A DNA stretch of 64,000 nucleotides from Paraflavitalea sp. CAU 1676. Its GTDB lineage: Bacteria > Bacteroidota > Bacteroidia > Chitinophagales > Chitinophagaceae. The DNA is taken from the NCBI RefSeq assembly GCF_029223285.1, contig NZ_JARHUJ010000001.1, positions 806,001-870,000 of the forward strand, written 5' to 3'. The notes beneath the pieces are model-generated. The model had not been told where the DNA came from and searched no databases. It was given only the letters and a program-made list of their open reading frames with translations. Each line of letters begins with the position of its first letter. Within the stretch, counting starts at the first letter, position 1. The position numbers and the translations under genes are program-made. Of this stretch, positions 43,214 through 52,216 are shown piece after piece.

Positions 43214-44563
43214 ATGAATAATGAAGGGACTATTTCGCCGACTTTCCACCTTAGGGTGCGCAAGGTCGTCGTATTGTTCCTGCTCCTGGCTATTTTAGTG
43301 GGCACGTTCTTCAGGGTCTCGCTAATGGTTATTTACCCCGTGGTTGTGGCGCTCCTGTTTTTTCAATTGAGACTTCGGATATCCAAGGTTGTAATTGGGC
43401 TCCTGATTTTGATCACTATCTCGTTGGTTGCTTCTTTTGGGAGTGGGTGGTACCTGCGCTATAAGTTCATGTCTCTCTATTATATGCTGCCTCTTGTGGT
43501 ATTGTTGTTTGCTAACCCGGGAAAGTTGCATAGCGGCGTCGAGGATATTGTGCGGACTTTTTTTAAATGCCTCGCAGTAATTGCGGTTCTCAATAATCTC
43601 GTCGGTTTTATTCAAGTGATCCGGCATCCCAATTCGGACGATAGCTTTACAGGGATCTACTCTACCTTTTCTATATCTCTGGGGGGGCTTGTGATACTCA
43701 ATATGGTTTTGTTTGGGTTCTATTTTTTTTCCTGGCTGGCTGCTAAAAACAAAAAGGATTTGTGGGCTGCCCTTTTTTTCCTGATATCTTCGATCATGGG
43801 CTTTTTTGGCGGTGGTTTGATCGCCTTTATGATTGCTTTTATTCTTACTTTTTTCAAGCCCAGGATTATTTCAATCATCAAATTCTTTTTTGTAACGCTG
43901 TTTTCTCTTGTCGCAGCTTATTATGTACTCGCTTTGGTGAAGCCGAATGTCCTGGCTTATAATATTTCGAATATCAAGAAAGTGTTTCAGTATGATATGC
44001 CCACTGGAGCAAGAAAGGTAATGGCTTTTCGCAACTACGGTGTTGCCTATTCTTCGAATGTGAAGGATTTTCTGTTGGGGTCGGGGCCTGGTACGTTCAA
44101 TAGCCGAAGTGCCTTTATGATCGGCAGCCCTTCCTATTTTACGAGTGTTTCATTCATAAAGTCGCCTAATCAGCCTTATTATTTTAAACATTATGCTTAT
44201 CCTCTTTGGAATGAGCACAATACTTCTCAGGCATTATATCAGGATGGCTTCCGCAATCAGCCTTTTTCTTCGCTGCTGTCTTTTTTGGGCGAATATGGAT
44301 TCCTGTTTACCTTTTTCTTTCTGCTGTACTATTATAAGAGTTATAAGCAGATCAGGTGGACGGGACGCAACAATCAGTCACCGGGATTTGCTGCCTATGA
44401 GAAGCTGCTGAAATTTCTATACATATTCCTGGCAATGCTGTTTTGCATAGATAACTTTTTTGAGTATGCGGAAACTACCCTGCTGATCGTTTCGGTCATC
44501 AAGTTGATCCACATCCACTTTGTGAATAGCTCACCAATGCAGGAGCCTGAGCTGGTTACATGA
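43214..44563 (+). CDS. Wzy-like O-antigen/capsule polymerase
   Basis: 449 residues with about eleven or twelve hydrophobic segments and one larger periplasmic loop (about 270-350, with GSGPGTFNSRSAFMIGSP and RNQPFSSLLSFLGEYGFLFT). GxGxGTF and the FLGEYGFLF run are typical of O-antigen ligase/polymerase (Wzy_C) proteins. It would join repeat units in the periplasm. It closes the nine-gene operon; the minus-strand WecB/TagA gene converges on it with a 35-bp gap. Confidence 0.85.
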   Translation: MNNEGTISPTFHLRVRKVVVLFLLLAILVGTFFRVSLMVIYPVVVALLFFQLRLRISKVVIGLLILITISLVASFGSGWYLRYKFMSLYYMLPLVVLLFANPGKLHSGVEDIVRTFFKCLAVIAVLNNLVGFIQVIRHPNSDDSFTGIYSTFSISLGGLVILNMVLFGFYFFSWLAAKNKKDLWAALFFLISSIMGFFGGGLIAFMIAFILTFFKPRIISIIKFFFVTLFSLVAAYYVLALVKPNVLAYNISNIKKVFQYDMPTGARKVMAFRNYGVAYSSNVKDFLLGSGPGTFNSRSAFMIGSPSYFTSVSFIKSPNQPYYFKHYAYPLWNEHNTSQALYQDGFRNQPFSSLLSFLGEYGFLFTFFFLLYYYKSYKQIRWTGRNNQSPGFAAYEKLLKFLYIFLAMLFCIDNFFEYAETTLLIVSVIKLIHIHFVNSSPMQEPELVT

Positions 44564-44598
44564 ACATGGCGGGGTGGCTTGTTTTCTGGCAGATCAGT

Positions 44599-45360
44599 TT
44601 ACCGTTTTCCCAATAATTTTCTGGATACAAGCTCTTTAGTAAGATTACCGATAAACAAGGTGTTTGTGTACAAGTAACGCTTAAACATCCTGCCAGGTTG
44701 CTGTGCCAGCCTGTAAAGCCATTCAAGCGACCAATCCTGCATCCATTTTGGGGAACGTTTTTGAACGCCTGCCATGACCGGAAATGCTCCTCCGAGGCCC
44801 AGTAGTATAGCATTGATGGAGTGATAATTTGCAGCCATCCATTTTTCCTGTTTTGGGCAGCCTAGAGAGACGAGTACGAAATGGGCACCCGAAGCATTGA
44901 TCAAGTCAACATGTGACTTCAATTCCGCCTCCTCTAATTGCCGGAAGGGCGGGGAGATGCTACCAACAATTTCGGCATTAGGATATTGCGTCCTTGCTTT
45001 TTCCGTAATCTTTTGCAATACTTCATCTGTAGAGCCATAGAGGAATATCTTGCCCTTGAAAGCATTGGCCTGCTCAAAAATGGCGGGCATAAAATCCATT
45101 CCTGCAACCCGTTCCTGCTTTTTATGATACAGCCACTTGCAGGCCATAGCCAATGGCTTGCCATCGGGCAGGATGAGCATTGCCTTTTCGAGGAGACGTC
45201 CAAAAGCCGGATCATTCCTGGCTTCGATGGTCATATGCACATTGGCAAAGCACACAAATCCTTGCTGGTGCGCCAAGCCCTTCCTACTCACTTCTCCGAG
45301 GCTCTCCCGGAAGGATAGATTATTAACTGTAAGACTTATTATTCGTGATCTGTCCTTCAT
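44599..45360 (-). CDS. WecB/TagA/CpsF-family glycosyltransferase
   Basis: 253 residues, GT26 fold. Family marks are FVCFANVHMTIEARND, ILPDGKPLAMACKWL, FLYGSTDEVL and LVSLGCPKQEKWMAAN (about 168-183), with the catalytic-region LGLGGAFPVMAG following and a final RRLAQQP-like basic part near the membrane. Members transfer N-acetylmannosamine(uronic acid) or another sugar to an undecaprenyl-linked acceptor. Second gene of a minus-strand pair, 15 bp after the epimerase, and so probably uses the sugar nucleotide that enzyme makes. Confidence 0.93.
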   Translation of the reverse strand: MKDRSRIISLTVNNLSFRESLGEVSRKGLAHQQGFVCFANVHMTIEARNDPAFGRLLEKAMLILPDGKPLAMACKWLYHKKQERVAGMDFMPAIFEQANAFKGKIFLYGSTDEVLQKITEKARTQYPNAEIVGSISPPFRQLEEAELKSHVDLINASGAHFVLVSLGCPKQEKWMAANYHSINAILLGLGGAFPVMAGVQKRSPKWMQDWSLEWLYRLAQQPGRMFKRYLYTNTLFIGNLTKELVSRKLLGKR

Positions 45361-45375
45361 GCGGCAGGAATATCT

Positions 45376-46344
45376 TTATCCGAAGAAATCAGGATTCTGC
45401 AAATACCATTGGTAGGTTCTTTCAAGTCCCTCAGTGATCGAAACAACTGGTTGGTATTGTAATAAACCGGTTGCCTTGGAGATTTCAGCGAGGCTGTCTC
45501 TGATGTCTCCGGCCCTATCGGGACCATGGATCGGTTCGCCGGCATAACCTGTCAACTTCGCGATGCTGTAAAACAATTGGTTGAGAGAAGTCTTTGAACC
45601 ATAGGCGATGTTGTAGATATTATTCCAGCTTGACGGATTTTCGTTGAAGATGGTACCAATGTTTACATCTACGACATTTTCAACAAATGTAAAATCCCTG
45701 CTTTGCTCGCCGTTGCCGTTTATGACGGGCGACCTGCCTGCCATCATCTCCTTAAAGAATATCGGAATTACAGCTGCATAGGGGCCCTGAGGGTTTTGCC
45801 GGGGACCAAACACATTAAAATACCGGAAACCGATATAATGAAAGTCATAAAGGTTAGAGAACACCTTGGCATACAGTTCGCTGATCAATTTAGTCACAGC
45901 ATAGGGAGAAAGCGGATCGCCGATCTTGCTTTCAATCTTAGGCAGGTCCGGATTATTGCCATAGGTAGAAGAAGAGGAGGCAAAAGCGATCTTTTTGACC
46001 TGGTTTTCTTTAGCGGCAAAAAAAACGTTTAGGGTACCCGTTACGTTATGTTCGTTGGTGGTAATGGGACTCTGGATAGACCTGGGTACTGAACCCAATG
46101 CTGCCTGATGAAGGATGGCCGTCATTCCTTTTGAAGCCTTTACTACGGTTTCATAATCTCTTATATCACCTTCAATAAATTCAAACTTAGGGTTCGAGAG
46201 GAATCCGGCAATATTCCTTTTTGACCCTGTAATAAGGTTATCTATGACCCTTACTACTTCTACGTCGGGGTGCATCAACAGTTTTTCGCAAATATTGGAG
46301 CCAATAAAGCCTGCTCCACCAGTAATAAGGACTTTCCTTTTCAT
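45376..46344 (-). CDS. NAD-dependent sugar-nucleotide epimerase, WbpP-like
   Basis: 322 residues, extended SDR fold. The NAD site is TGGAGFIGSN near the start, the catalytic pair is Y148/K152 in SPYAVTKLISE with S124 in FASSSSTYG, and HQAALGSVPRSI matches UDP-GlcNAc/GalNAc 4-epimerases such as WbpP and TviC. It should supply UDP-GalNAc, UDP-Gal or the uronic acid form. Start is the ATG at 46344, not a TTG two codons earlier. A TACTTTTG element lies 34 bp upstream (46379-46386). Confidence 0.9.
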   Translation of the reverse strand: MKRKVLITGGAGFIGSNICEKLLMHPDVEVVRVIDNLITGSKRNIAGFLSNPKFEFIEGDIRDYETVVKASKGMTAILHQAALGSVPRSIQSPITTNEHNVTGTLNVFFAAKENQVKKIAFASSSSTYGNNPDLPKIESKIGDPLSPYAVTKLISELYAKVFSNLYDFHYIGFRYFNVFGPRQNPQGPYAAVIPIFFKEMMAGRSPVINGNGEQSRDFTFVENVVDVNIGTIFNENPSSWNNIYNIAYGSKTSLNQLFYSIAKLTGYAGEPIHGPDRAGDIRDSLAEISKATGLLQYQPVVSITEGLERTYQWYLQNPDFFG

Positions 46345-46378
46345 ACTCAAGGTTATGATTGTTGGAGTTTAATGCGCG

Positions 46379-46386
46379 CAAAAGTA
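46379..46386 (-). promoter_or_regulatory. Candidate -7 element of the epimerase/WecB pair (TACTTTTG)
   Basis: Matches TAnnTTTG on the minus strand, 34 bp before the epimerase ATG. A TTG lies 15 bp further up (46404-46402), closer than the usual 19 bp. Confidence 0.5.
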
Positions 46387-46630
46387 GCGAATCTATTGGT
46401 TCAACGGTTTGAAGGGCAGACGTGGATTGATATTTGTAGAATGACATATATCTAACCGTATCAACCTTATACGGATTAACTAACGGTGTCAGAATTAATA
46501 GCTAAAATGAAAATCTTTAAAAATAAAACTTGCAGCGCAACGTTTAAAAGCGGCGTGCTGTCAAGGTATAAACATTCACGATTATTCGAAGGGAATCTGA
46601 ATTTTTAACAATTCAGAAGCGTATAGTAGA
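46387..46630. other. AT-rich divergent intergenic region
   Basis: The space between the divergent epimerase and sugar-transferase genes. It is AT-rich with no coding frame. The -7 element of the epimerase pair lies at its left and the sugar-transferase promoter at its right. No long repeat is seen. Confidence 0.5.
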
Positions 46631-46659
46631 TTGAATGTTAACAAAATTTGCTTTCTTTG
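46631..46659 (+). promoter_or_regulatory. Promoter of the sugar transferase gene
   Basis: TTG at 46631-46633, 18 bp, then TTTCTTTG at 46652-46659 (TAnnTTTG with one mismatch). Transcription would start near 46665 and leave a leader of about 70 nt, which contains a small stem, CCATCCC with GGGACGG (46703-46719). Confidence 0.6.
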
Positions 46660-46737
46660 CACTTAGAAAGGCGTAAGTAGAAACTAATTTATTATCGAAT
46701 GGCCATCCCTCCGGGGACGGAAAAGCACTATTAACGC

Positions 46738-47502
46738 ATGATGACGACGACCTTTTCCAAAATCCAGTCCGTTGAAAGAAAGCCTGGAGTATCTGTTGAC
46801 ACCGCCGCCTTACGAACTTATCTTAATGAGAAGCGTAAATACTTCATTTTTAAGCGATTATTTGATATCGTTTTATCCTCCCTGGTAATTATTTTTCTGT
46901 TAAGCTGGTTAGTTCCATTAGTAGCATTGCTGATTAGGCTTGATTCATCGGGTCCGGTGTTTTTTATACAAAAACGTGTAGGACGCTGGGGCAGAAGTTT
47001 TAACTGTTTCAAGTTCAGAACTATGGTGGTGAATGATCAGGCTAACACTAAACAGGCTGCCGAAAATGATAAAAGGATCACCAGGATCGGTAATTTTCTG
47101 CGCAAGTCGAACCTGGATGAGTTTCCACAATTCTTCAACGTTCTGCTGGGACAAATGAGTATTGTGGGCCCAAGACCACATATGCATTCTGATTGTAATT
47201 CGTTTTCTTCTGTTGTTCATAATTACAAATTCCGTAATACGGTGAAACCGGGGATCACCGGATTAGCGCAGGTAAAGGGCTACCGCGGACCAACAAAAAG
47301 CTTTGAAGACGTATTTCACCGCTATCAGTTTGATGCCTTTTATATCCGAAACGCCAATTTTTGGCTGGATATGAGAATCGTTCGGAAAACAGCAGCCCAG
47401 ACCTTTAAAATGCTTTTCGGGAAGCTTTTTGCCTCGGAAGTTGCAAATGAAGAAGTTGAAACACCGCAAAAATGGACGGCATCTTTTAAAAGCCTCAATT
47501 AG
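46738..47502 (+). CDS. Short WcaJ/PglC-type phosphoglycosyl transferase
   Basis: 254 residues. One re-entrant N-terminal hydrophobic segment (about 42-65) leads into the catalytic domain with KRVGRWGRSFNCFKFRTM, RKSNLDEFPQFFNVLLGQMS, IVGPRPHM and KPGITGLAQVKGYRG. This enzyme puts the first sugar-phosphate on undecaprenyl phosphate and so starts repeat-unit synthesis. It lacks the four-helix N-terminal part of full-length WcaJ/WbaP (about 460 residues), so it is the minimal monotopic form. It is transcribed on its own, downstream of the other polysaccharide genes. Confidence 0.93.
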   Translation: MMTTTFSKIQSVERKPGVSVDTAALRTYLNEKRKYFIFKRLFDIVLSSLVIIFLLSWLVPLVALLIRLDSSGPVFFIQKRVGRWGRSFNCFKFRTMVVNDQANTKQAAENDKRITRIGNFLRKSNLDEFPQFFNVLLGQMSIVGPRPHMHSDCNSFSSVVHNYKFRNTVKPGITGLAQVKGYRGPTKSFEDVFHRYQFDAFYIRNANFWLDMRIVRKTAAQTFKMLFGKLFASEVANEEVETPQKWTASFKSLN

Positions 47503-47526
47503 TATTTCGAAATGATTTTTTGATAT

Positions 47527-47552
47527 CGGGTGGTCTTCGGCCACCCGTTTTT
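47527..47552 (+). terminator. Terminator of the sugar transferase gene
   Basis: CGGGTGG (47527-47533) pairs with CCACCCG (47541-47547), extended by two inner pairs, and is followed by TTTTTA. It lies 25 bp after the stop. Confidence 0.88.
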
Positions 47553-49092
47553 ATTTACCCCACCCATCCCTGTCGAGGCTTCTGTATTGAATAGCTTCTG
47601 CAACATGCTCCGGTGCGATGTCGATGCTCTCTGCAAGATCGGCGATCGTGCGGCTTACTTTCAAAATGCGGTCATAGGCCCGTGCTGAAAGATCGAGTTT
47701 CTCCATGGCATTTTTCAAGAGGTGCTGACCAGTTGTGTTTAATATACATACTTGCCTGAGGAGACTGCTTCCCATTTGTGCATTGCAATAGATGCCTGGA
47801 TGGTCTTTAAACCGGGCAGTTTGAGTTTCCCGGGCATTGATCACCCGCTGCCTGATCTGTACGGAAGGTTCACCAGGTTTTTGTGTTTCCAGTTCTGAAA
47901 AAGTAACAGGTGTTACTTCTACATGCAGGTCAATGCGATCCATTAAAGGGCCGGATATTTTACTGAGGTACTTTTGAATGTGGCCGGGTGGGCAACTGCA
48001 TTCCCTGGTTGGATGATTGTAAAATCCGCACACGCATGGATTCATAGCGGCAATTAGAATAAAGCTTGCCGGAAAATCTACTACCAGCTTTGCCCGTGAA
48101 ATACTTACTTTTCTTTCTTCAATTGGTTGCCGCATCACTTCTAATACTGAGCGTTTGAATTCGGGCAGTTCATCAAGAAACAATACTCCGTTGTGAGCCA
48201 GTGAAATTTCGCCCGGTTGCGGTACGCTGCCGCCTCCTACAAGCGCTACATCGCTCACGGTATGGTGGGGCGACCGGAAGGGGCGCCGGGATACGAGCAT
48301 CGAGTTCTCGGGTAACCTGCCGGCAACTGAATGTATTTTAGTTGTTTCCAAAGCTTCTGCCAGGGTTAAAGGCGGAAGGATGGTAGGCAGCCGTTTGGCC
48401 AACATGGTTTTGCCGGCGCCGGGAGGTCCTATCAATATGGCGTTATGACCGCCTGCAGCTGCAATCTCCATAGCACGTTTGGTATTCTCCTGACCCTTCA
48501 CTTCCAGGAAGTCGAAGTCGAATTGTTGCTGGGCGGTAAAAAACTCATCTCTGGTATTAACCGTTACCGGTTGTAACGTGGACTCATCTTCGAAAAACCT
48601 TATTACTTCCGTAATATGGCTAACGCCATAGACCTGCAGGTTATTGACAATGGCCGCCTCGCGGGCATTTTGTTTGGGAAGTATCAATCCTCTGAACTGC
48701 TCCTTACGGGTAGTAATGGCTATAGGCAGCGCACCCCTGATAGGTTGTATCGTTCCATCGAGGTTTAATTCACCCATGATCACATAGTCCCTGATCTTTT
48801 CCGGCGCCGACATTTGTTCGGAAGCCGCCAGCGTTCCAATTGCTATGGGTAAATCGAATGCCGAGCCGGTTTTGCGGATATCGGCTGGTGCCAGGTTGAC
48901 CACCAGCTTTCGGCGGGGCATGAAATAGTTGTTGCTTTTGAGCGCGCTTTCCACGCGTTGCAGACTTTCTTTGACGGCACTGTCGGGGAGGCCGACGATA
49001 TGATAATCGGCGCCGCTCATTTCGTTTACCTCAACCGTAATAGTGGTGGCTTCAACGCCATATACGGCGCTGCCAAACGTTTTAACAAGCAT
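47551..49092 (-). CDS. YifB/ComM-family Mg-chelatase-like AAA+ ATPase
   Basis: 513 residues. The N-terminal ChlI/Lon-like domain (about 20-140, with HIVGLPDSAVKESLQRVESA) is followed by the AAA+ core: Walker A GPPGAGKT (222-229), Walker B LFLDELPEF, sensor MNPCVCG, and the Cys-rich loop CECS-type ending in a Mg_chelatase_C part (about 405-500, with LDLSARAYDRILKVSRTIAD). ComM-type proteins are hexameric helicases that help branch migration in DNA uptake and recombination. Length and all motifs are normal. Single gene; the ATG is at 49092. Confidence 0.95.
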   Translation of the reverse strand: MLVKTFGSAVYGVEATTITVEVNEMSGADYHIVGLPDSAVKESLQRVESALKSNNYFMPRRKLVVNLAPADIRKTGSAFDLPIAIGTLAASEQMSAPEKIRDYVIMGELNLDGTIQPIRGALPIAITTRKEQFRGLILPKQNAREAAIVNNLQVYGVSHITEVIRFFEDESTLQPVTVNTRDEFFTAQQQFDFDFLEVKGQENTKRAMEIAAAGGHNAILIGPPGAGKTMLAKRLPTILPPLTLAEALETTKIHSVAGRLPENSMLVSRRPFRSPHHTVSDVALVGGGSVPQPGEISLAHNGVLFLDELPEFKRSVLEVMRQPIEERKVSISRAKLVVDFPASFILIAAMNPCVCGFYNHPTRECSCPPGHIQKYLSKISGPLMDRIDLHVEVTPVTFSELETQKPGEPSVQIRQRVINARETQTARFKDHPGIYCNAQMGSSLLRQVCILNTTGQHLLKNAMEKLDLSARAYDRILKVSRTIADLAESIDIAPEHVAEAIQYRSLDRDGWGK

Positions 49093-49251
49093 GAATATGG
49101 GCTATTTATCTTACTGGTTGGGACAGGAAGATAAATAAAAAACATAATACATCAATGCGAAGATGTATTATTTGGATAGTGGCTGCAGACTTTTTACATT
49201 GATTTTCTATTGAGTCAACCTGCACATGGTTCAGTACTTGTTAAGACACCT

Positions 49252-50847
49252 TTATCGTGCTTTTACAGAGCCTTCAAAGAGCAGCCTGCAGCCAGGATCG
49301 GCAATGATCTCAGATACCTGACCTTCTACGGGTATGTTCAGCGTCTCCAATTGTTTGCTCACACGTATCGTCTTGTTAAACAGGTATCGATGCCCCGGTC
49401 CATAAAAGGCCAGCTCGATCGGGAAGGCGAATACTACATCCTGTTTTTGCTGTATAGTAAGTGCTACTGCCTTCTTTTCCTTGTTGGGCTCATAGGTTAT
49501 TTCAATGATGGGATGGCCGGGTGTCAACAGCCATTGTTTAAAGAACTGGCGGAGATCTTTGCCCGATACTTCTTCCATGCATTTACGCAGGTCGTCGGTG
49601 GATGCATTCTTACCGCTGTACCGTGCATAATAGTTGCGGATGCCTTTCCAGAAGATGGTATCGCCCAGTTCGCCACGCAGCATATGCAACACCCATCCGC
49701 CTTTTTGATAGGAATTAGGGTTGAGCAGGTCCATGTAGTTTCTTACCGATGTATCAACAATCGATTTTTGTACACGTTTGGTATAGGCTATCACCTGACT
49801 TCTGTCTTCCAGCAACATTTTGCGGGCTGTATCCTGGCCATATTTATTTTCAAAGTAAAGGATGGTCATATAGGTGGCAAATCCCTCACTGAGCCAGATA
49901 TGCGCCCATTCGGTTTCGGTGGCCATATCGCCAAACCACTGGTGGGCGATCTCATGCGTCAGCAGCGACTCCGACCGGCGCGTGCCCGTTACTGACCCTT
50001 CCGAATAAAAGATGGCTCCTGCATTCTCCAAACCACCAAACATGGTCTTTGACTGTACGTTCGCCAGTTTTTTATATCCATAGGGCCCCACGTTCCTGAT
50101 AAAGTAGGGGAGTATTTCCGTGGCCTGTGCGTAATCGTAAAATCCCTTATCCTTGTTTTCCGGGTATACCCAGCTGTACACCGGAATACATTGTACATCA
50201 CCGGCATATTGAACTGCAAAATCGGCCACGCCTATCACCATTACCTTCATAGGCAAGGGAGTAGTTTCCTTATAATGGGTCAACTTCAGGTTGTTGGCGA
50301 GGGAGGTTTCCTCAACCTGGATGCCATTGGCTACTACCTGATAATGATTGGGGGCGGTGACGATGAAATCGACCGGCGCTTTATCAGATGGATGGTCGAT
50401 ACAGGGCAGCCAGTGGTGTGCACGGTTGGGCCAGTTATCGGCAAAGAAGCCACGGTTCTTGTATTTATTGTTGTCGATGATCAGTCCATCGGAGGGAATG
50501 CCCTCATATGTGATCTCGATGGACTTCCTGTCACCTGTTTTTAGGGGAATGTCAATGTGTATCGAGTCGGCCGATTGCCGAAAGGTAACCGTCTGCTCGC
50601 CCGATTTTACCTGCAGTACCGTCATGCCTTTGCCATCCGGCTTTTTTGCGGTTAGTTCAAAGACTACTGATGTGGAGGGTTGCAGCGCCAGTATCTCTAT
50701 CCCTGCTTTTCCCTGTATGCTGTTGTTGGCATCATTGAGTGTGAGTCCGAATGTATAGTGCTGTACATCGATCCGTGCGCCTGGTTGTTGTGCCTGGATA
50801 CGGTTGCCTGCCAAAAAGGCCAGGAATAGCCATGCGATCCGCTTCAT
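49252..50847 (-). CDS. M1-family metallopeptidase
   Basis: 531 residues. A signal peptide (about 1-19, ending IQAQ) is followed by the beta-saddle domain and a thermolysin-like domain with the GAMEN-type exopeptidase loop (FGGLENAGAIFY, about 270-281) and the zinc site HEIAH (H298, H302) with E321 eighteen residues on. The chain is short for M1 (usually 600-900) and lacks the long C-terminal HEAT-like part of aminopeptidase N; that short form is common in exported Bacteroidota enzymes. Third gene after pyrC and the MutS-like gene on the same strand (36-bp gap). Confidence 0.94.
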   Translation of the reverse strand: MKRIAWLFLAFLAGNRIQAQQPGARIDVQHYTFGLTLNDANNSIQGKAGIEILALQPSTSVVFELTAKKPDGKGMTVLQVKSGEQTVTFRQSADSIHIDIPLKTGDRKSIEITYEGIPSDGLIIDNNKYKNRGFFADNWPNRAHHWLPCIDHPSDKAPVDFIVTAPNHYQVVANGIQVEETSLANNLKLTHYKETTPLPMKVMVIGVADFAVQYAGDVQCIPVYSWVYPENKDKGFYDYAQATEILPYFIRNVGPYGYKKLANVQSKTMFGGLENAGAIFYSEGSVTGTRRSESLLTHEIAHQWFGDMATETEWAHIWLSEGFATYMTILYFENKYGQDTARKMLLEDRSQVIAYTKRVQKSIVDTSVRNYMDLLNPNSYQKGGWVLHMLRGELGDTIFWKGIRNYYARYSGKNASTDDLRKCMEEVSGKDLRQFFKQWLLTPGHPIIEITYEPNKEKKAVALTIQQKQDVVFAFPIELAFYGPGHRYLFNKTIRVSKQLETLNIPVEGQVSEIIADPGCRLLFEGSVKAR

Positions 50848-50883
50848 GCAGTAAGATTTGCCAATGAAGATATGGCAAAAGCG

Positions 50884-52197
50884 TTATAGCCGCTCCAGCA
50901 ATTCTACCACCTTTTCTCTTTTCAGGATCAGGTAGCCGAGCCTGTCATTGCTGATACCCTCCTTGAGCTGGTAACTGAACTGTAACTGATCGCCATTCAC
51001 CGTGGTCTCAAAATAACGGAAGGAGATATTGGGATGCTTGCGCAGGTCTTCGCCGATCTCGTACAAATGGGTGGAGAGGATGAACAACGCAGACTTGATC
51101 TTTATGAGCCCTTCGATTACCGTATAGGAACATTTCATGGCATCCTGCACATTGGTGCCTTTGAACAGCTCGTCGATGAGTACGAGCCATTTGCGGCCAT
51201 CGTTGATCTTCACGATGGTATTGCGGATGCGTTGTACTTCGTTGAAGAAATAACTTTCGCCCTTTACGATATTATCGACCACATTGATATTGCTTAGCAG
51301 CCCGTCGAATATGGTAAGCCGCATCGTAGCGGCAGGTACGCCCATGCCGAGGTGGGCAAGGAATACTGAAGAGCCGACTGCCTTAATAAAAGTGCTTTTG
51401 CCCGCCATATTGGCCCCGGTAAGAAATACAAAGTTGCTTTCCTTACTCATCTGTACATCGTAAGGAACCGGTGTTGGAAGCAGAATATGGTACAATGCCC
51501 GGGCATCGATGAGAGGTTGATCCTGCACTACAAATTCGGGAAAACAGAGCTTGTACTTCTGCATGGCAGTGGCCATGGAATACCAGGCATCGAACCGGCC
51601 GTAAATGCTGATGAGCTCAAATAAGGGGCTTTTGAAATGATCCTTTACATACGAACCAAAGTAAATGGTTTGGGTGAGGCTGAACTTGTGTCCGGGGGCA
51701 AGATGCCGCAGGTCCTGTAACTCGCGCTTGTTGAGCAGGTCCTTGGCCCGCTGCAGGTAAGTGCGGATCAGCACCGGCGCCTGGTTGTTCTCAAAAAGAT
51801 CGATCAGTTGATGCATGCCGCGTACAAAATCGGCGAAGTGCGACAGTGAATACCGCACGAGCGCGAAATCAGCGGCATGAAATACCTTATAGGTGATGGC
51901 GTTGAGCAAATTGGCACCCGGCATGGAATCGACATTACTATCATAAAACCGTTCGATGACCATTACGGTCCCATTGGTGATGGTCAATGGCCAACTGGCC
52001 ATATTGTCCCGGATGGTCCGGATGATATGTTGGGTTTCCTGTATCTGCCGTAAGTCGCTGAAAGGGTTCTTAAAAAACCTTAATAGCCATTCGCGGCCTT
52101 CGACGGTACGAGTAAAATTCAGCCGGTGGAATATTGAAAATTCTTCCTCGTGCTGAAAAAGGGACAGGTCATTGTAGGTAGTAAGGTCGAGTTCCAT
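50884..52197 (-). CDS. Short MutS-like ATPase
   Basis: 437 residues. The C-terminal MutS ATPase domain is complete: Walker A GANMAGKST (261-269), Walker B WLVLIDELFKGTN and the H-loop LSTHLYEIGE. Ahead of it lies a lever/clamp-like helical part (about 20-240). Both the N-terminal mismatch-recognition and connector domains of MutS1 are missing, and there is no Smr domain as in MutS2. This is the short 'MutS-like DNA mismatch repair' type of Bacteroidota, function unproven. 19 bp downstream of pyrC. Confidence 0.9.
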   Translation of the reverse strand: MELDLTTYNDLSLFQHEEEFSIFHRLNFTRTVEGREWLLRFFKNPFSDLRQIQETQHIIRTIRDNMASWPLTITNGTVMVIERFYDSNVDSMPGANLLNAITYKVFHAADFALVRYSLSHFADFVRGMHQLIDLFENNQAPVLIRTYLQRAKDLLNKRELQDLRHLAPGHKFSLTQTIYFGSYVKDHFKSPLFELISIYGRFDAWYSMATAMQKYKLCFPEFVVQDQPLIDARALYHILLPTPVPYDVQMSKESNFVFLTGANMAGKSTFIKAVGSSVFLAHLGMGVPAATMRLTIFDGLLSNINVVDNIVKGESYFFNEVQRIRNTIVKINDGRKWLVLIDELFKGTNVQDAMKCSYTVIEGLIKIKSALFILSTHLYEIGEDLRKHPNISFRYFETTVNGDQLQFSYQLKEGISNDRLGYLILKREKVVELLERL

Positions 52198-52216
52198 AGT
52201 TTTTCCAAATTAGGGA

